A stretch of DNA of 49,759 nucleotides from JBGFRR01 sp041695045 (GTDB lineage: Bacteria; Bacteroidota; Ignavibacteria; UBA10030): the NCBI GenBank assembly GCA_041695045.1, contig JBGFRR010000125.1, forward strand, positions 1-49,759. Direction: 5' to 3'. The number at the start of each line of letters is the position of its first letter. Within the stretch, counting starts at the first letter, position 1. Shown here in pieces: positions 25,718 through 34,080 of the stretch. The position numbers were made by a program, and so were the translations under genes. The notes under the pieces were generated by a model. That model saw only the letters and a program-made list of their open reading frames with translations. It made no database searches and was not told the origin of the DNA.

Positions 25718-26089
25718 GTGTTCGTTGCATCTGACCTCCGATTTTATTATTCTTCGCCTGCCTCGAATAAGCGATTCCGTCATATCGTTGCGCTGAGCTT
25801 GCTATTATACTACCTTCCTGCCATTGTAGCGGGAGGGTGGCTGCATAGCGAGGGAGATCATCATCCCGCCACCAGCATAGCTTTTACAACCGCTCAGGAT
25901 GATAGCTCACCCCGTCTTCATCACTCCGGGCTATGCCAGGCATGTAAGTTACTGACGGCGCACTGGTTCGCACCATTTACTCCTACACCTTTTGCGAGCG
26001 TCGCGTTTTCCCACGTTAAGTCACAAGTTCTTGCTCTCAAGCTGCATCCCCTTTCTGTTGCTGTTCCCCGCGCTCCTCCTGCTGCATAA
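25718..26089 (+). CDS. small exported protein, DUF2946-like
   Basis: The 123-aa protein has a hydrophobic signal segment (about 22-42), then a His-rich stretch (HSEGDHH, LHHSG), a CQAC motif and a C-terminus ending in RAPPAA. Short proteins of this pattern (DUF2946-like, ending RAPP) are often exported and linked to metal, especially copper, uptake, and commonly precede a TonB-dependent receptor. No receptor follows here; the next 330 nt hold no gene. ATG 25718 is the first in frame, without a clear Shine-Dalgarno. The local sequence seems AT-richer than the flanks. Confidence 0.45.
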   Translation: MFVASDLRFYYSSPASNKRFRHIVALSLLLYYLPAIVAGGWLHSEGDHHPATSIAFTTAQDDSSPRLHHSGLCQACKLLTAHWFAPFTPTPFASVAFSHVKSQVLALKLHPLSVAVPRAPPAA

Positions 26090-26419
26090 ATCTTCTCGCT
26101 GTTGTTGACTCCTATGCCGTCCTGTTCATCGGGATCACGGCGTTATTTCCAATTGTGAATAGAGCACAACCGCCATGCGGTGTTCCTGCATCGTTCGGTT
26201 TGCCTTATTTGCGAGAGGAGGAATGCACCGATGGCTTGGTTTTTACCACACGGTCCGTATGGAAGGCAGACACAGACTTTCACAAATCATAATAATTCAG
26301 AGACGCATTCAACTGCACACGCTGTCTGCCGACACGAATCGAATACAAGCGCGCAAGTGGTGTGAGTAAACAGCGGGAGTTGAACGGATGAAAAGCCGAG
26401 ATGGGGCAGCTGACATCAT
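26090..26419. other. 330-nt region without a credible gene
   Basis: Two overlapping short frames on the plus strand (about 60 residues each) start near 26175-26180, but neither shows codon bias, a ribosome binding site or a known motif. A short hairpin ACCGCcatGCGGT lies near 26170. Nothing else stands out. The region may be what is left of a gene downstream of the DUF2946-like protein. Confidence 0.5.
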
Positions 26420-27040
26420 TCACGCGGAAGAATGTTCGGGACAATCGATACGAAGCTCGGCGTTTTTCAGTTTCTTATTCAAGAGCTTGCAAAAATGTTG
26501 TTCACCCCGTTCATCTTTGGCGTAATGCACACAGGTCATACACATTCGTTGAATGGTTATGACGCCCGCTTCCATGAGGCGATACATGATGTCCATTAAG
26601 TTCAACAGAAAATTCACTTTTTCATCTGCACTGAGTTCACCGATTGGCTTTTGTAATTCATCGGCGAATCGGGAAGCACGCTCGGCGATCTCCCTTCCCT
26701 TTCGCGTCAATTCGAGGTACTGGCTCCGGGAGTCGTGTGGATTATCCTTGCGCTTAAGGAGAGATTTTTCCTCGAGTGCCTTCACTGCATCGCTGACCGT
26801 CGGCTTCGTCATATTGAATTCTTCTGCAAGGTAACTCACCTTGCGCTTGTCTTCGCTGTGGGTAGACAGAAAAATCAGAATTTGAACCTGGAGCGGGCTG
26901 AGCGAAAACTCTTTTCCCTCGTTCCACAACAGTACGCGGAACGCTTCGGATATCCGCTCGAGCGCAGCCACAATGCGGCTATCGATATTTTTGTTCTGAT
27001 GGTCGAGGTCAAATGGTGATGGCATAGCGTCATTTTTCAA
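26420..27040 (-). CDS. MarR-family transcriptional regulator with C-terminal cysteine cluster
   Basis: The 206-aa protein has a MarR-type winged helix (about 30-120): LSPLQVQILIFLST, VSYLAEEFNMTKPTVSDAVK as the recognition helix region and the wing around RKDNPHDSRSQYLELT. After the dimerisation helices a tail carries MCMTC (C167, C170), C184 and C200 in the pattern C-x2-C-x13-C-x15-C, ending ELRIDCPEH. The tail probably binds zinc or an iron-sulfur cluster and may sense redox or metal. ATG 27040 is taken; ATG 27025 is also possible. A perfect 15-bp inverted repeat directly upstream (27043-27098) is a candidate operator. Confidence 0.8.
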   Translation of the reverse strand: MKNDAMPSPFDLDHQNKNIDSRIVAALERISEAFRVLLWNEGKEFSLSPLQVQILIFLSTHSEDKRKVSYLAEEFNMTKPTVSDAVKALEEKSLLKRKDNPHDSRSQYLELTRKGREIAERASRFADELQKPIGELSADEKVNFLLNLMDIMYRLMEAGVITIQRMCMTCVHYAKDERGEQHFCKLLNKKLKNAELRIDCPEHSSA

Positions 27041-27042
27041 AA

Positions 27043-27098
27043 AAGGAATAGCCGAATAGCATCTTATGTACGGTGAATCTACAATTCGGCTATTCCTT
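27043..27098. promoter_or_regulatory. perfect 15-bp inverted repeat upstream of the MarR gene
   Basis: AAGGAATAGCCGAAT at 27043-27057 is repeated inverted at 27084-27098, with a 26-nt spacer. It lies directly before the MarR ATG (27040), in the 79-nt gap after the 54-aa ORF. MarR proteins usually bind pseudo-palindromes in their own promoters, so an operator is likely; a wide-loop transcription terminator for the upstream ORF is the alternative, although there is no T-run on the minus strand. Confidence 0.6.
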
Positions 27099-27119
27099 GT
27101 GATGGTGTTTCTTGCGAGT

Positions 27120-27284
27120 TCAGAACTCCCCCTTGTTCACATAGGGATAGCACCACAGCACAGCGCTCAGTGTGACGGCTTTGAACCAGGCGTTATGCAT
27201 CACTTCAACATCGTTCGCTGAGTGTCCTTTCTTTGCAAGAAATGATTTGATGGTTGCCGTGATTGGATAGATGAACGCAACCAT
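27120..27284 (-). CDS. 54-aa hydrophobic small protein or C-terminal remnant
   Basis: The frame from ATG 27284 encodes 54 residues beginning MVAFIYPITATIKSFLAKKG, with a hydrophobic first part, a charged linker and a second hydrophobic stretch AVTLSAVLWCYPYVN. The sequence looks like real protein: no low complexity and plausible codon use. The frame continues upstream of the ATG with hydrophobic, protein-like residues (LAFVRIPYYFTSRHNSY) to a stop about 80 nt earlier, without another start codon. It may therefore be the tail of a decayed gene rather than a complete small gene. It precedes marR on the same strand, which suggests cotranscription. Confidence 0.4.
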   Translation of the reverse strand: MVAFIYPITATIKSFLAKKGHSANDVEVMHNAWFKAVTLSAVLWCYPYVNKGEF

Positions 27285-27986
27285 ATAAGAGTTATGTCGA
27301 GAGGTAAAATAGTAAGGAATCCTAACAAAAGCAAGCCCGCTCGGTTGCTGTGTGGCAGTTTATTCGGAGCAAGGACACTCCTCTTTGAATTTTCACGCCG
27401 AAAAAATCATCCAGAAGAGGTGCAATTCTGGGGGTATGAGAACCTACCCAAGCTTTTGTATGAGGAAGAACCGCTGTCGTTTGTTACCGGCCGCGTGATC
27501 GGAGGCTCGGCGTTGCTTGGCACGATGTTGAAAAAGGAAACGGAGTGGTGTCAGGAGGAAATGCCGCTTTACAGTTCCGCTTCCCAGGAATCCCGCATAA
27601 AAGCGGAATCCAAGAAGCGGGACATCCCGTACCGGGACTCCTGACGCCACTCTAGAATCAGTTTTTCAACAGCCTGTTAGGCTTCCACTCGCGGTATTCT
27701 TGCTCGCAGGGATACGATTGTTGCGGAGGTATATGGTGGTGTGAGTTGAGCGTTCGCGGCAGGAACGAAGGGGTGAGCTTTCTTGAATAAATCAGCGCAA
27801 TGACTTCGGCGATGATACACTCCTGTGCGCACTCTCGCAGGGGGCGGTTCAAGACGCACTTCATGCAGAACGTTGCGGCCCTTACATGATTCCACGGACC
27901 TTAGTGTTTGATAATGTACGACCAGGAATCATAGCTCACGAAAACAAACACAGGCAAATACAGCAACCGCAGGAGAGAGATGAAGC
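27285..27986. other. 700-nt region without a confident gene
   Basis: The region between the 54-aa ORF and sdhB contains GCGGGAT palindrome copy A3 (27561-27641) and a short copy of the TTGAAAAAC repeat on the minus strand (27658-27682). A minus-strand frame at 27658-27864 encodes MKCVLNRPLRECAQECIIAE..., with four cysteines in 17 residues, but I cannot link it to a family. A plus-strand frame at 27294-27644 runs through the palindrome and is not credible. Confidence 0.5.
27561..27641. repeat. GCGGGAT palindrome repeat, copy A3
   Basis: This block consists of ATGCCGC, TTCCGCTTCCC, GGAATCCCGC, AAGCGGAATCC, AAGCGGGACATCCCG and ACCGGGACTCC units, the same vocabulary as the longer copies at 8.5 and 34.2 kb. 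It lies in the gene-poor stretch before sdhB. Confidence 0.6.
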
Positions 27987-28727
27987 TCACGTCAACTTGG
28001 CGATTAAGAATTCGCGATTAAGCCGCGCGATATGGGCAACCGAAATTTCTTTGGGACATTCCGCCTCGCACGCGTAGTTGTTGGAGCAGTTGCCGAAACC
28101 TTCCGCGTCCATCTGTTCAACCATCCGCTGGGCCCGGGTTTTCCGTTCTAGTTTGCCTTGAGGAAGGAGTGCGAGGTGGGAAACTTTGGCTGCAACGAAG
28201 AGCATCGCCGATGAGTTCGGACACGCCGCCACACACGCGCCGCAACCGATACACGCCGCCGCATCCATCGCCTCTTCTGCGATCGGTTTGGGAACAGGGA
28301 TGGAGTTCGCCTCGGGCACAGAACCGGTTTTAGCCGAAATGTAGCCTCCCGCTACCATGATCCGGTCGAACGCCGAGCGATCAACCACGAGGTCCTTCAC
28401 AACCGGAAAGGGCTTGGCGCGCCACGGCTCGATAACGAGCGTTGAGCCATCCGGGAACGCGCGCATCCGCACTTCACACGTTGCCGCACCGTGAGCCGGC
28501 CCATGCGCGCGGCCGTTGATCACTACGCCGCAACTTCCGCAGATACCTTCACGGCAATCATGGTCGAACGCCACAGGGTCCTCCCCTTTTTTCACGAGTT
28601 CAATGTTCAACACGTCAAGCATCTCAAGCACCGAGGCGTCGGGTGAGATGTCCTGAACCGCGTAGGTTTTGAACCCTCCGGAGTCGTTTGCGTTCTTCTG
28701 TCGCCATATCTTGAGTGTGAAGTTCAT
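27987..28727 (-). CDS. sdhB: succinate dehydrogenase/fumarate reductase iron-sulfur subunit
   Basis: The 246-aa protein has all three cluster sites: 2Fe-2S cysteines in DHDCREGICGSCGVV (C58, C63, C66) plus C84; the 4Fe-4S motif CIGCGACVAACP; and the 3Fe-4S/4Fe-4S ligands in CSNNYACEAECPKE. The order and the SHLALLPQGKLER segment are typical of the Bacteroidota/epsilon-type SdhB. It passes electrons from the flavin in SdhA to the quinone site in SdhC. It is separated from sdhA by a 429-nt repeat-filled gap, unusual for an operon whose other two genes abut. Confidence 0.92.
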   Translation of the reverse strand: MNFTLKIWRQKNANDSGGFKTYAVQDISPDASVLEMLDVLNIELVKKGEDPVAFDHDCREGICGSCGVVINGRAHGPAHGAATCEVRMRAFPDGSTLVIEPWRAKPFPVVKDLVVDRSAFDRIMVAGGYISAKTGSVPEANSIPVPKPIAEEAMDAAACIGCGACVAACPNSSAMLFVAAKVSHLALLPQGKLERKTRAQRMVEQMDAEGFGNCSNNYACEAECPKEISVAHIARLNREFLIAKLT

Positions 28728-28797
28728 GTCGTTATCGGTTCATCGCTATTCGTTCATCAATCTCCAAAAGGTTCTTAGTGTCGCGCCCCTGAAATAG

Positions 28798-28893
28798 GTT
28801 GAAAAAGTAGAACCGCCAATCCGCGCGAATTGGCGCGAATGGGTTTCAAAAAGAACTCCATTCGCGAGGATTCGCGGTTGAATCTTTTCCATG
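28798..28893. repeat. REP-like palindrome, copy 2
   Basis: GAACCGCCAAT at the left and ATTCGCGGTTGAA at the right are inverted arms. The interior contains CGCGCGAATTGGCGCG and CCATTCGCGAGG. It is related to the copy at 8364-8474 by its outer arms and GCGAATT motifs. Confidence 0.55.
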
Positions 28894-28920
28894 GATTATT
28901 TAACGTATTTTCGGGACGGC

Positions 28921-28975
28921 ACATTAGCAGGTGTTGAAAAACCCTTATGGATGAAAGACAAACCGCAAAGACGCC
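28921..28975 (+). repeat. TTGAAAAACCC dispersed repeat, copy C1
   Basis: ACATTAGCAGG, TGTTGAAAAACCCTT, TGGATGAAAG and AACCGCAA-GACGCC segments follow one another, with only a few mismatches to copy C2 at 44317-44372 and in the same orientation. A third short copy of the core (GTTGAAAAAC) lies at 27658-27682 on the minus strand. Confidence 0.65.
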
Positions 28976-29091
28976 CCGCCTGCCACAGAAAGGCATGAGC
29001 GTTGGCGGGAAGGCCCCCTGCCGTAAGCGCCGTTTTGTGTGCAGCAGGCAAGCGCGCAATGTGTCGCTATACCCTTTGCGGTTCTTGGCGT

Positions 29092-29119
29092 CCCTTGCGG
29101 TTTAGATATCTAACCGCCA
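29092..29119. repeat. palindrome centred on AGATATCT
   Basis: CTTGCGGTT and AACCGCCAAG flank the palindromic centre TAGATATCTA, making a near-perfect stem. Similar TTGCGGTT / AACCGCAA segments occur on both sides, and the same AACCGCAA words are found in both C repeats. Confidence 0.5.
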
Positions 29120-29156
29120 AGCCCGCAAAGGGTCGCAAGGAGTCAGAGGTTATCAA

Positions 29157-31070
29157 CTACTTATAGCTCCTCTGTGCAGGTTTTACATACTCGAACGTGA
29201 GCGGCTCTTTGTTAAGGACCGGTTCTTTGCCTTCGCCGGCATACTCCCACGCGGCCACATAGCTAAACACTGCATCGTTGCGCTTTGCCTCTCCTTCTTC
29301 CGTTTGATGTTCTTCGCGGAAATGTCCACCGCACGATTCTTCACGGTGCAACGCATCGCGCGCCATTAATTCCGCCAACTCCAGGAAATCCGCCACACGG
29401 CCGGCCTTCTCGAGCTCCATGTTCAATTCGCTTGCGCTTCCAACAATCTTCAAATTTCTCCAAAACTCCTCGCGGAGCTTGGGAATTTCCTCCAACGCCT
29501 TCCGTAAGCCGGCTGTGTTCCTCGCCATCCCAACGTGATCCCACACGATTATCCCCAACTCACGATGAAACTCCTCCACCGTCTTCGATCCGTTCATCGA
29601 CATCATCTTCTTCACTGTCGCCTCCACGCCGCTTAGCACCTCCTTGAAGGGAGCGTCGTCTGTCGAAATCGACTTGAAGCTCGTTGTCGCAAGATAATCG
29701 CCGATGGTGTATGGCAAAATGAAGTACCCATCCGCTAACCCTTGCATCAATGCGCTCGCGCCAAGCCGGTTGGCGCCGTGGTCGGAAAAGTTCGCCTCGC
29801 CGATCACGTACAGGCCGGGGATGGTGCTCATCAGGTTGTAATCGACCCACAGGCCGCCCATCGTATAGTGCACGGCGGGGTAGATGCGCATCGGCGTGGT
29901 GTACGGGTCTTCGCCGGTGATCTCATGATACATGTCGAACAAGTTCCCGTAGCGCTCCTCGATGACGCTCTTACCGAGCCACTTGATCGCGTCGGAGAAA
30001 TCGAGATACACCGCGCGCCCTGTTGGGCCAACGCCGTAGCCTTCATCGCACATTCGCTTGGCTACGCGCGATGCAACGTCACGCGGCACGAGATTGCCGA
30101 ATGCCGGGTAGATGCGTTCCAGATAATAATCGCGTTCGCTCTCCGGAATCTCGCTCGGCTTGCGTCTGTCTCCTTTCTTCTTCGGCACCCAGATGCGCCC
30201 GTCATTGCGGAGACTTTCGCTCATGAGCGTGAGCTTCGACTGGTAATCGCCGCTCTGGGGAATGCAGGTCGGATGGATTTGTGTGAAGCAGGGATTCCCA
30301 AACGCCGCCCCGCGCTTGTAGGCGCGCCAGATGGCCGTTGCATTGCACGCTTTGGCGTTCGTTGAGAGGTAGAAGACGTTGCCGTAGCCGCCCGTTGCAA
30401 GCACGACAGCATCGGCAGCGTAGGGTTCGATGGCGCCCGTCACAAGGTTGCGGCACACAACGCCACGCGCTTGGTCGTTAATCACAACAAGGTCTAACAT
30501 CTCGCGGCGCGGGAAGAATCGTACTCTCCCCACATCGATCTGGCGGCAGAGTGCGGAGTACGCGCCGAGGAGAAGTTGTTGTCCTGTTTGCCCGCGGGCG
30601 TAGAATGTGCGTGATACCTGCGCGCCGCCGAACGAGCGGTTGTCTAAATAGCCGGCATAATCACGCGCAAACGGCACGCCCTGCGCTACACACTGGTCGA
30701 TGATGGTATTGCTCACCTGCGCGAGCCGGTACACGTTGGCTTCCCGCGCACGGTAATCGCCCCCCTTCACCGTGTCGTAGAACAACCGCCAGATGCTGTC
30801 GCCGTCGTTCGAGTAGTTCTTCGGCGCGTTGATGCCCCCCTGCGCAGCGATACTGTGGGCGCGGCGTGGCGACTCATGGTAGCAGAGCGAGAGAACGTTG
30901 TACCCCAACTCGCCTAAACTCGCTGCCGCAGAGGCTCCGGCCAGGCCCGTTCCGACGACGATGATGCTGTACTTTCGCTTGTTGGCGGGGTTGACCAGCT
31001 TCAGGTTGAAGCGATGGGTGTCCCACTTTTTTTCGACTGGACCGTCGGGAATGTTCGATTCAAGCTTCAT
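29157..31070 (-). CDS. sdhA: succinate dehydrogenase/fumarate reductase flavoprotein subunit
   Basis: The 637-aa flavoprotein has the dinucleotide-binding start IIVVGTGLAGASAAASLGELG (about 35-55), the FAD-attachment region with ESPRRAHSIAAQGGINA (the His for covalent FAD) and the active-site HPTCIP and GGLWVDYN segments. Length and sequence are typical of Bacteroidota-type SdhA. It oxidises succinate to fumarate (or the reverse) at the inner membrane. The start is 2 nt from the sdhC stop, so it follows sdhC tightly, while sdhB is split off by repeats. Confidence 0.93.
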   Translation of the reverse strand: MKLESNIPDGPVEKKWDTHRFNLKLVNPANKRKYSIIVVGTGLAGASAAASLGELGYNVLSLCYHESPRRAHSIAAQGGINAPKNYSNDGDSIWRLFYDTVKGGDYRAREANVYRLAQVSNTIIDQCVAQGVPFARDYAGYLDNRSFGGAQVSRTFYARGQTGQQLLLGAYSALCRQIDVGRVRFFPRREMLDLVVINDQARGVVCRNLVTGAIEPYAADAVVLATGGYGNVFYLSTNAKACNATAIWRAYKRGAAFGNPCFTQIHPTCIPQSGDYQSKLTLMSESLRNDGRIWVPKKKGDRRKPSEIPESERDYYLERIYPAFGNLVPRDVASRVAKRMCDEGYGVGPTGRAVYLDFSDAIKWLGKSVIEERYGNLFDMYHEITGEDPYTTPMRIYPAVHYTMGGLWVDYNLMSTIPGLYVIGEANFSDHGANRLGASALMQGLADGYFILPYTIGDYLATTSFKSISTDDAPFKEVLSGVEATVKKMMSMNGSKTVEEFHRELGIIVWDHVGMARNTAGLRKALEEIPKLREEFWRNLKIVGSASELNMELEKAGRVADFLELAELMARDALHREESCGGHFREEHQTEEGEAKRNDAVFSYVAAWEYAGEGKEPVLNKEPLTFEYVKPAQRSYK

Positions 31071-31072
31071 GG

Positions 31073-31753
31073 TCAGTACGCTCCCACCGCTGCCGGCGCG
31101 GGATTGAAGAAGTAGAAGTAGATGGGGAGAATGGCAAAGCCTAACGGCACACCGAACCAGATAAGAAACGCAATCGCCTTGAGCACGCCGTCGTACGTAG
31201 AACTTCGCAGACCGAGCGTCTGGAAGGCAGACTGAAAACCGTGCTTTAAGTGATAGCCGAGGAGGACGAATGCAAACAGATAGAATGCACAGTAACCTGC
31301 GCTCGAAAAGGCCTGCTGCACGAGCTGATAGCCGGAGACATGCTCGCCCGACAATCGCATCGGGACAAAGAATTTATTGAGATGGACAACGAGAAAGATA
31401 AAGATGATCGAGCCGGTCAACATGGTGATGCGCGATTCGAGCGGGGTGTTGTCCTTAAGCTTGTAGACCTCGTACTTCGTGGGGCGCGCTCGCCGATTCT
31501 GCAGCCAGATATACACACTGCTCACCGAATGGCCGAAGAGCGAAGCGAAGAGGAGAATCTCGATCGCGCGGATGAGCGGATTGCTGGCCATGAATTCTGC
31601 ATACGCATCGTACTGGGCGCCGCCGTCGTCATTGAGGAGCAGGAGATTACCGGCCAAGTGTTGGACGAGGAAGAGGATCAGAAACAGCCCCGTCAAGCTC
31701 ATGATGACTTTCTTACCGATCGAGGAAGTGTAGAAGGCGAGGGTGTTCTTCAT
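31073..31753 (-). CDS. sdhC: succinate dehydrogenase cytochrome b subunit (single-subunit anchor)
   Basis: The 226-aa protein has five transmembrane helices and matches the TIGR02046-type cytochrome b558 family: SSIGKKVIMSLTGLFLILFL at the start, with QHLAGN and FGHSVSSVYIWL carrying candidate haem ligands, VVHLNKFF and YHLKHGFQSAFQTLG. It is the sole membrane anchor (no SdhD), usual for menaquinone-linked type B enzymes. It is the first gene of sdhCAB; the start is ATG 31753. Confidence 0.9.
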   Translation of the reverse strand: MKNTLAFYTSSIGKKVIMSLTGLFLILFLVQHLAGNLLLLNDDGGAQYDAYAEFMASNPLIRAIEILLFASLFGHSVSSVYIWLQNRRARPTKYEVYKLKDNTPLESRITMLTGSIIFIFLVVHLNKFFVPMRLSGEHVSGYQLVQQAFSSAGYCAFYLFAFVLLGYHLKHGFQSAFQTLGLRSSTYDGVLKAIAFLIWFGVPLGFAILPIYFYFFNPAPAAVGAY

Positions 31754-31833
31754 GATGGTTCGAGCGTGAACGTTCTACGCGGGACAATCGGCGGACAGTC
31801 TATAAAACAATTGATGAAAAAGCAACGCGCTGG

Positions 31834-32715
31834 TTATCGTTCGGCAATCGTTTCGCCGATGAACCTGCGGATGGAGAGAGCACTTCCGAGAACTCCTAAC
31901 AGGCATCCGACTCCGATGATAAGCAGATAATAAAGGCGGTCGACGGCGATGAGGTCGGAAAGCTGCAGTGCGACCCACCGCTCTACATACTCAAACACGA
32001 TGAACACAATCAGCGCGGCGATGATGCCTCCAACGAGTCCCTGCACAAGTCCCTCAATAATGAACGGTATGCGGATCAATCCCCGCGTCGCACCGATGAG
32101 CTTCATTGTCTGGATGATTTTCCGCTTTGCGTAGATGGCGAGGCGGATGGTGTTTGCCACGAGGAAGATCGCCGAGACCGTCACGAAGATGCCGACACTC
32201 AACGCAAGCCAGAGGAACGTCTGCGCCCGGCGGTCGAGCATTTCCAGCAAAGTCTTACGATAGATGACATCATCGACGCCTTTGAGCTCTTTGACCGCGG
32301 TATAGATCGATTCTGCGCCGGCTGCGGTCTTGTATCCATCCTTCAGCAAAACCTTAAACGATGCGGGAAGGGGGTTGAAGGTGAGCACCTTGAAGATATC
32401 TTCACCGAACTCGCGGCGAAAGATTTCCGCCGCTTCTTCCTTTGACACAAACCGCACTTCTTTCACCCCCTCGATTCCGGCGATCGTGGCGCGCAGGCCA
32501 TCGACCTCTTCGTTCGAAAGGTAATCCGCAAGAAACACCTCCAGCTCCACCTTGTCGCGTAACGACGTCACAACACTGTTGGCGTTGATTAAGAGGATGG
32601 AAAAGAAGCTGAGCAGGAGCAGAGAGATAGCGACAGTCACAATGGCGGCAAACATGGAAAGCTTCGCGCGCCGGAACCCGGAAAGCCCTTCTTTGAGGAG
32701 GTAGCCGAGAATCAT
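31834..32715 (-). CDS. ftsX: cell division ABC transporter permease FtsX
   Basis: The 293-aa protein starts with MILGYLLKEGLSGFRRAKLS, followed by transmembrane helix 1, the extracellular FtsX domain (ELEVFLADYLSNEEVDGL; VKEVRFVSKEEAAEIF) and three C-terminal FtsX helices with QTMKLIGATRGLIRIPFIIE. With the FtsE ATPase it controls peptidoglycan hydrolases at the septum. The frame is open upstream inside pheA, but ATG 32715 is the conserved start. It overlaps the pheA stop by four nt (ATGA), so the two are translationally coupled. ftsE is not in the window. Confidence 0.9.
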   Translation of the reverse strand: MILGYLLKEGLSGFRRAKLSMFAAIVTVAISLLLLSFFSILLINANSVVTSLRDKVELEVFLADYLSNEEVDGLRATIAGIEGVKEVRFVSKEEAAEIFRREFGEDIFKVLTFNPLPASFKVLLKDGYKTAAGAESIYTAVKELKGVDDVIYRKTLLEMLDRRAQTFLWLALSVGIFVTVSAIFLVANTIRLAIYAKRKIIQTMKLIGATRGLIRIPFIIEGLVQGLVGGIIAALIVFIVFEYVERWVALQLSDLIAVDRLYYLLIIGVGCLLGVLGSALSIRRFIGETIAER

Positions 32716-33542
32716 CCGGAGACCGTCCGACCGTGTGGATAGGAACCGAGGATGCGAATGAACGTACTCAATTCTTGCAAGTGATTCAACGCCTGCCGTA
32801 CTTGTTTGTCTTCCTGCGAGCCGGCGAAGTCGAGATAGAAGAGATATTCCCACGGTCTGCCGACAAGCGGGCGGGATTCGATCTTCAGCAAATTGACCTC
32901 GCGCAGTGCAAAGACTGCTAACGCTTTGAACAACGCTCCGGGAACGTCCTTAACGGCAAAGACGATCGATGTCTTCATCGAACCATTGCGCTTCACCGGC
33001 CTGCGCGCTAACACGAGAAAGCGTGTGAAATTCCGGTGGTTGCTTTCCACGTTTTTTTTCAAAATATGGAGCTTGTACACCCGCGCCGCCTCTGTGCTTG
33101 CAATAGCGGCCGCATCGTGTCGCTGTTCGCGACGGATCATCTTGGCTGAACCTGCCGTGTCGTAGTACGCTACTGCCTGAACGCCGTTGAGCGAGCGGAG
33201 AAACCGGTCGCACTGTCCGAGCGCCTGTGGATGGGAGTAGATCAAGCGAACGGTGTTCATCGTCACGCCGGGAAGTGCCATCACGTGCAACTGAATGCGA
33301 AGCTTCACCTCGCCCACAATATGGAGTTTGTGGGCAAGGAGAAGGTCGTACACCTCATGCACGCTTCCGAAGAGGGAGTTTTCGACCGGGACGATGGCAC
33401 GCTGTGCTCTGCCGGATGAGACGGCATCGAATACCTCCTTGAACGATTCGCAGGGCTTCGTGCGCGCACTGTTTCCGAACAATGCTTTGGCTGCGTGCTC
33501 GCTAAACGCTCCGGGTTCACCCTGGTATGCAATCATAGGCAT
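32712..33542 (-). CDS. pheA: prephenate dehydratase
   Basis: The 276-aa protein begins MPMIAYQGEPGAFSEHAA and has the PDT domain with VPVENSLFGSVHEVYDLL, HPQALGQCDRFL and the catalytic NFTRFLVL motif. The C-terminal ACT domain has the Phe-binding ESRPLVGRPWEYLFYLD motif. It converts prephenate to phenylpyruvate and is feedback-inhibited by phenylalanine. The start is ATG 33542 (33536 possible). The gene is followed by ftsX in overlap and preceded by a lipoprotein gene 7 nt away. Confidence 0.92.
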   Translation of the reverse strand: MPMIAYQGEPGAFSEHAAKALFGNSARTKPCESFKEVFDAVSSGRAQRAIVPVENSLFGSVHEVYDLLLAHKLHIVGEVKLRIQLHVMALPGVTMNTVRLIYSHPQALGQCDRFLRSLNGVQAVAYYDTAGSAKMIRREQRHDAAAIASTEAARVYKLHILKKNVESNHRNFTRFLVLARRPVKRNGSMKTSIVFAVKDVPGALFKALAVFALREVNLLKIESRPLVGRPWEYLFYLDFAGSQEDKQVRQALNHLQELSTFIRILGSYPHGRTVSG

Positions 33543-33549
33543 ATTGTCT

Positions 33550-34056
33550 TTACAGCGACTCGTCCCGCCAGCGAACAATCATCCACGGCTGATTGGCGCG
33601 AGGGCGAACGAGTGTGAGGTTGACATAGCCGCCGATACGGATGATATCGCTCGGGTTGAAGGTAACCGTCAAGTCAAAATTCCGCAGCACGGTGGCGTGA
33701 GTATGCAACGAATCCAGCGACGTTGCGATGATGTTGTTCCACACAAGGTCGAGACGCTGGACGTTCTGGAACAATCCGTTTGTCGTGCGCATCTCCTCAT
33801 CCCGCCCCCATGTGACATCGACCCCTCGATCATAATCGCGATAGATGAAGCGGAATTCCGAGCTCACGAGCTGGCCGTAGATGCTTGTATCGCGAAACGT
33901 GTACGCGTAGCGGATGTTCCGGAACACACCGTCGATGGTGGTGCGGTCGCCGAGCAGGGATTCATCATCCTCACTCATATCCAGCCCCGGCGCAAAGGGA
34001 TTGCAGGCCATACATCCCACAATCGATATGACGATTGATATCTTCTTCACCGACAT
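33550..34056 (-). CDS. predicted lipoprotein, unknown function
   Basis: The 168-aa protein has a signal segment MSVKKISIVISIVGC with the lipobox IVGC (C15) and a second cysteine nearby. The mature part contains RYAYTFRDTSIYGQLVSSEF and ends in MIVRWRDESL. The domain resembles NTF2-like folds, but I cannot name a family. Its C-terminal tryptophan-rich pattern resembles the next lipoprotein upstream (34323), which may be a distant paralog. It lies 7 nt before pheA, on the same strand. The frame extends upstream into repeat sequence, which I reject as coding. Confidence 0.65.
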   Translation of the reverse strand: MSVKKISIVISIVGCMACNPFAPGLDMSEDDESLLGDRTTIDGVFRNIRYAYTFRDTSIYGQLVSSEFRFIYRDYDRGVDVTWGRDEEMRTTNGLFQNVQRLDLVWNNIIATSLDSLHTHATVLRNFDLTVTFNPSDIIRIGGYVNLTLVRPRANQPWMIVRWRDESL

Positions 34057-34080
34057 GGGTTTCCATCTTGCCTCGTAACC

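Larger units (their letters stand above)
28728..29156. other. 429-nt repeat-filled gap inside the sdh operon
   Basis: This gap separates sdhA (upstream) from sdhB on the minus strand. It holds three repeat units: a REP-like palindrome (28798-28893), a copy of the TTGAAAAACCC repeat (28921-28975) and a GCGGTT/AACCGC palindrome centred on AGATATCT (29092-29119). No coding sequence is credible. Confidence 0.7.

Noticed and set aside
26175..26369. Two overlapping short frames near 26.2 kb
   Set aside because: They overlap each other in different phases and show neither signal nor family features.
27294..27644. Plus-strand frame of 116 codons near 27.4 kb
   Set aside because: Its second half is the GCGGGAT palindrome block; no motif or ribosome binding site supports it.
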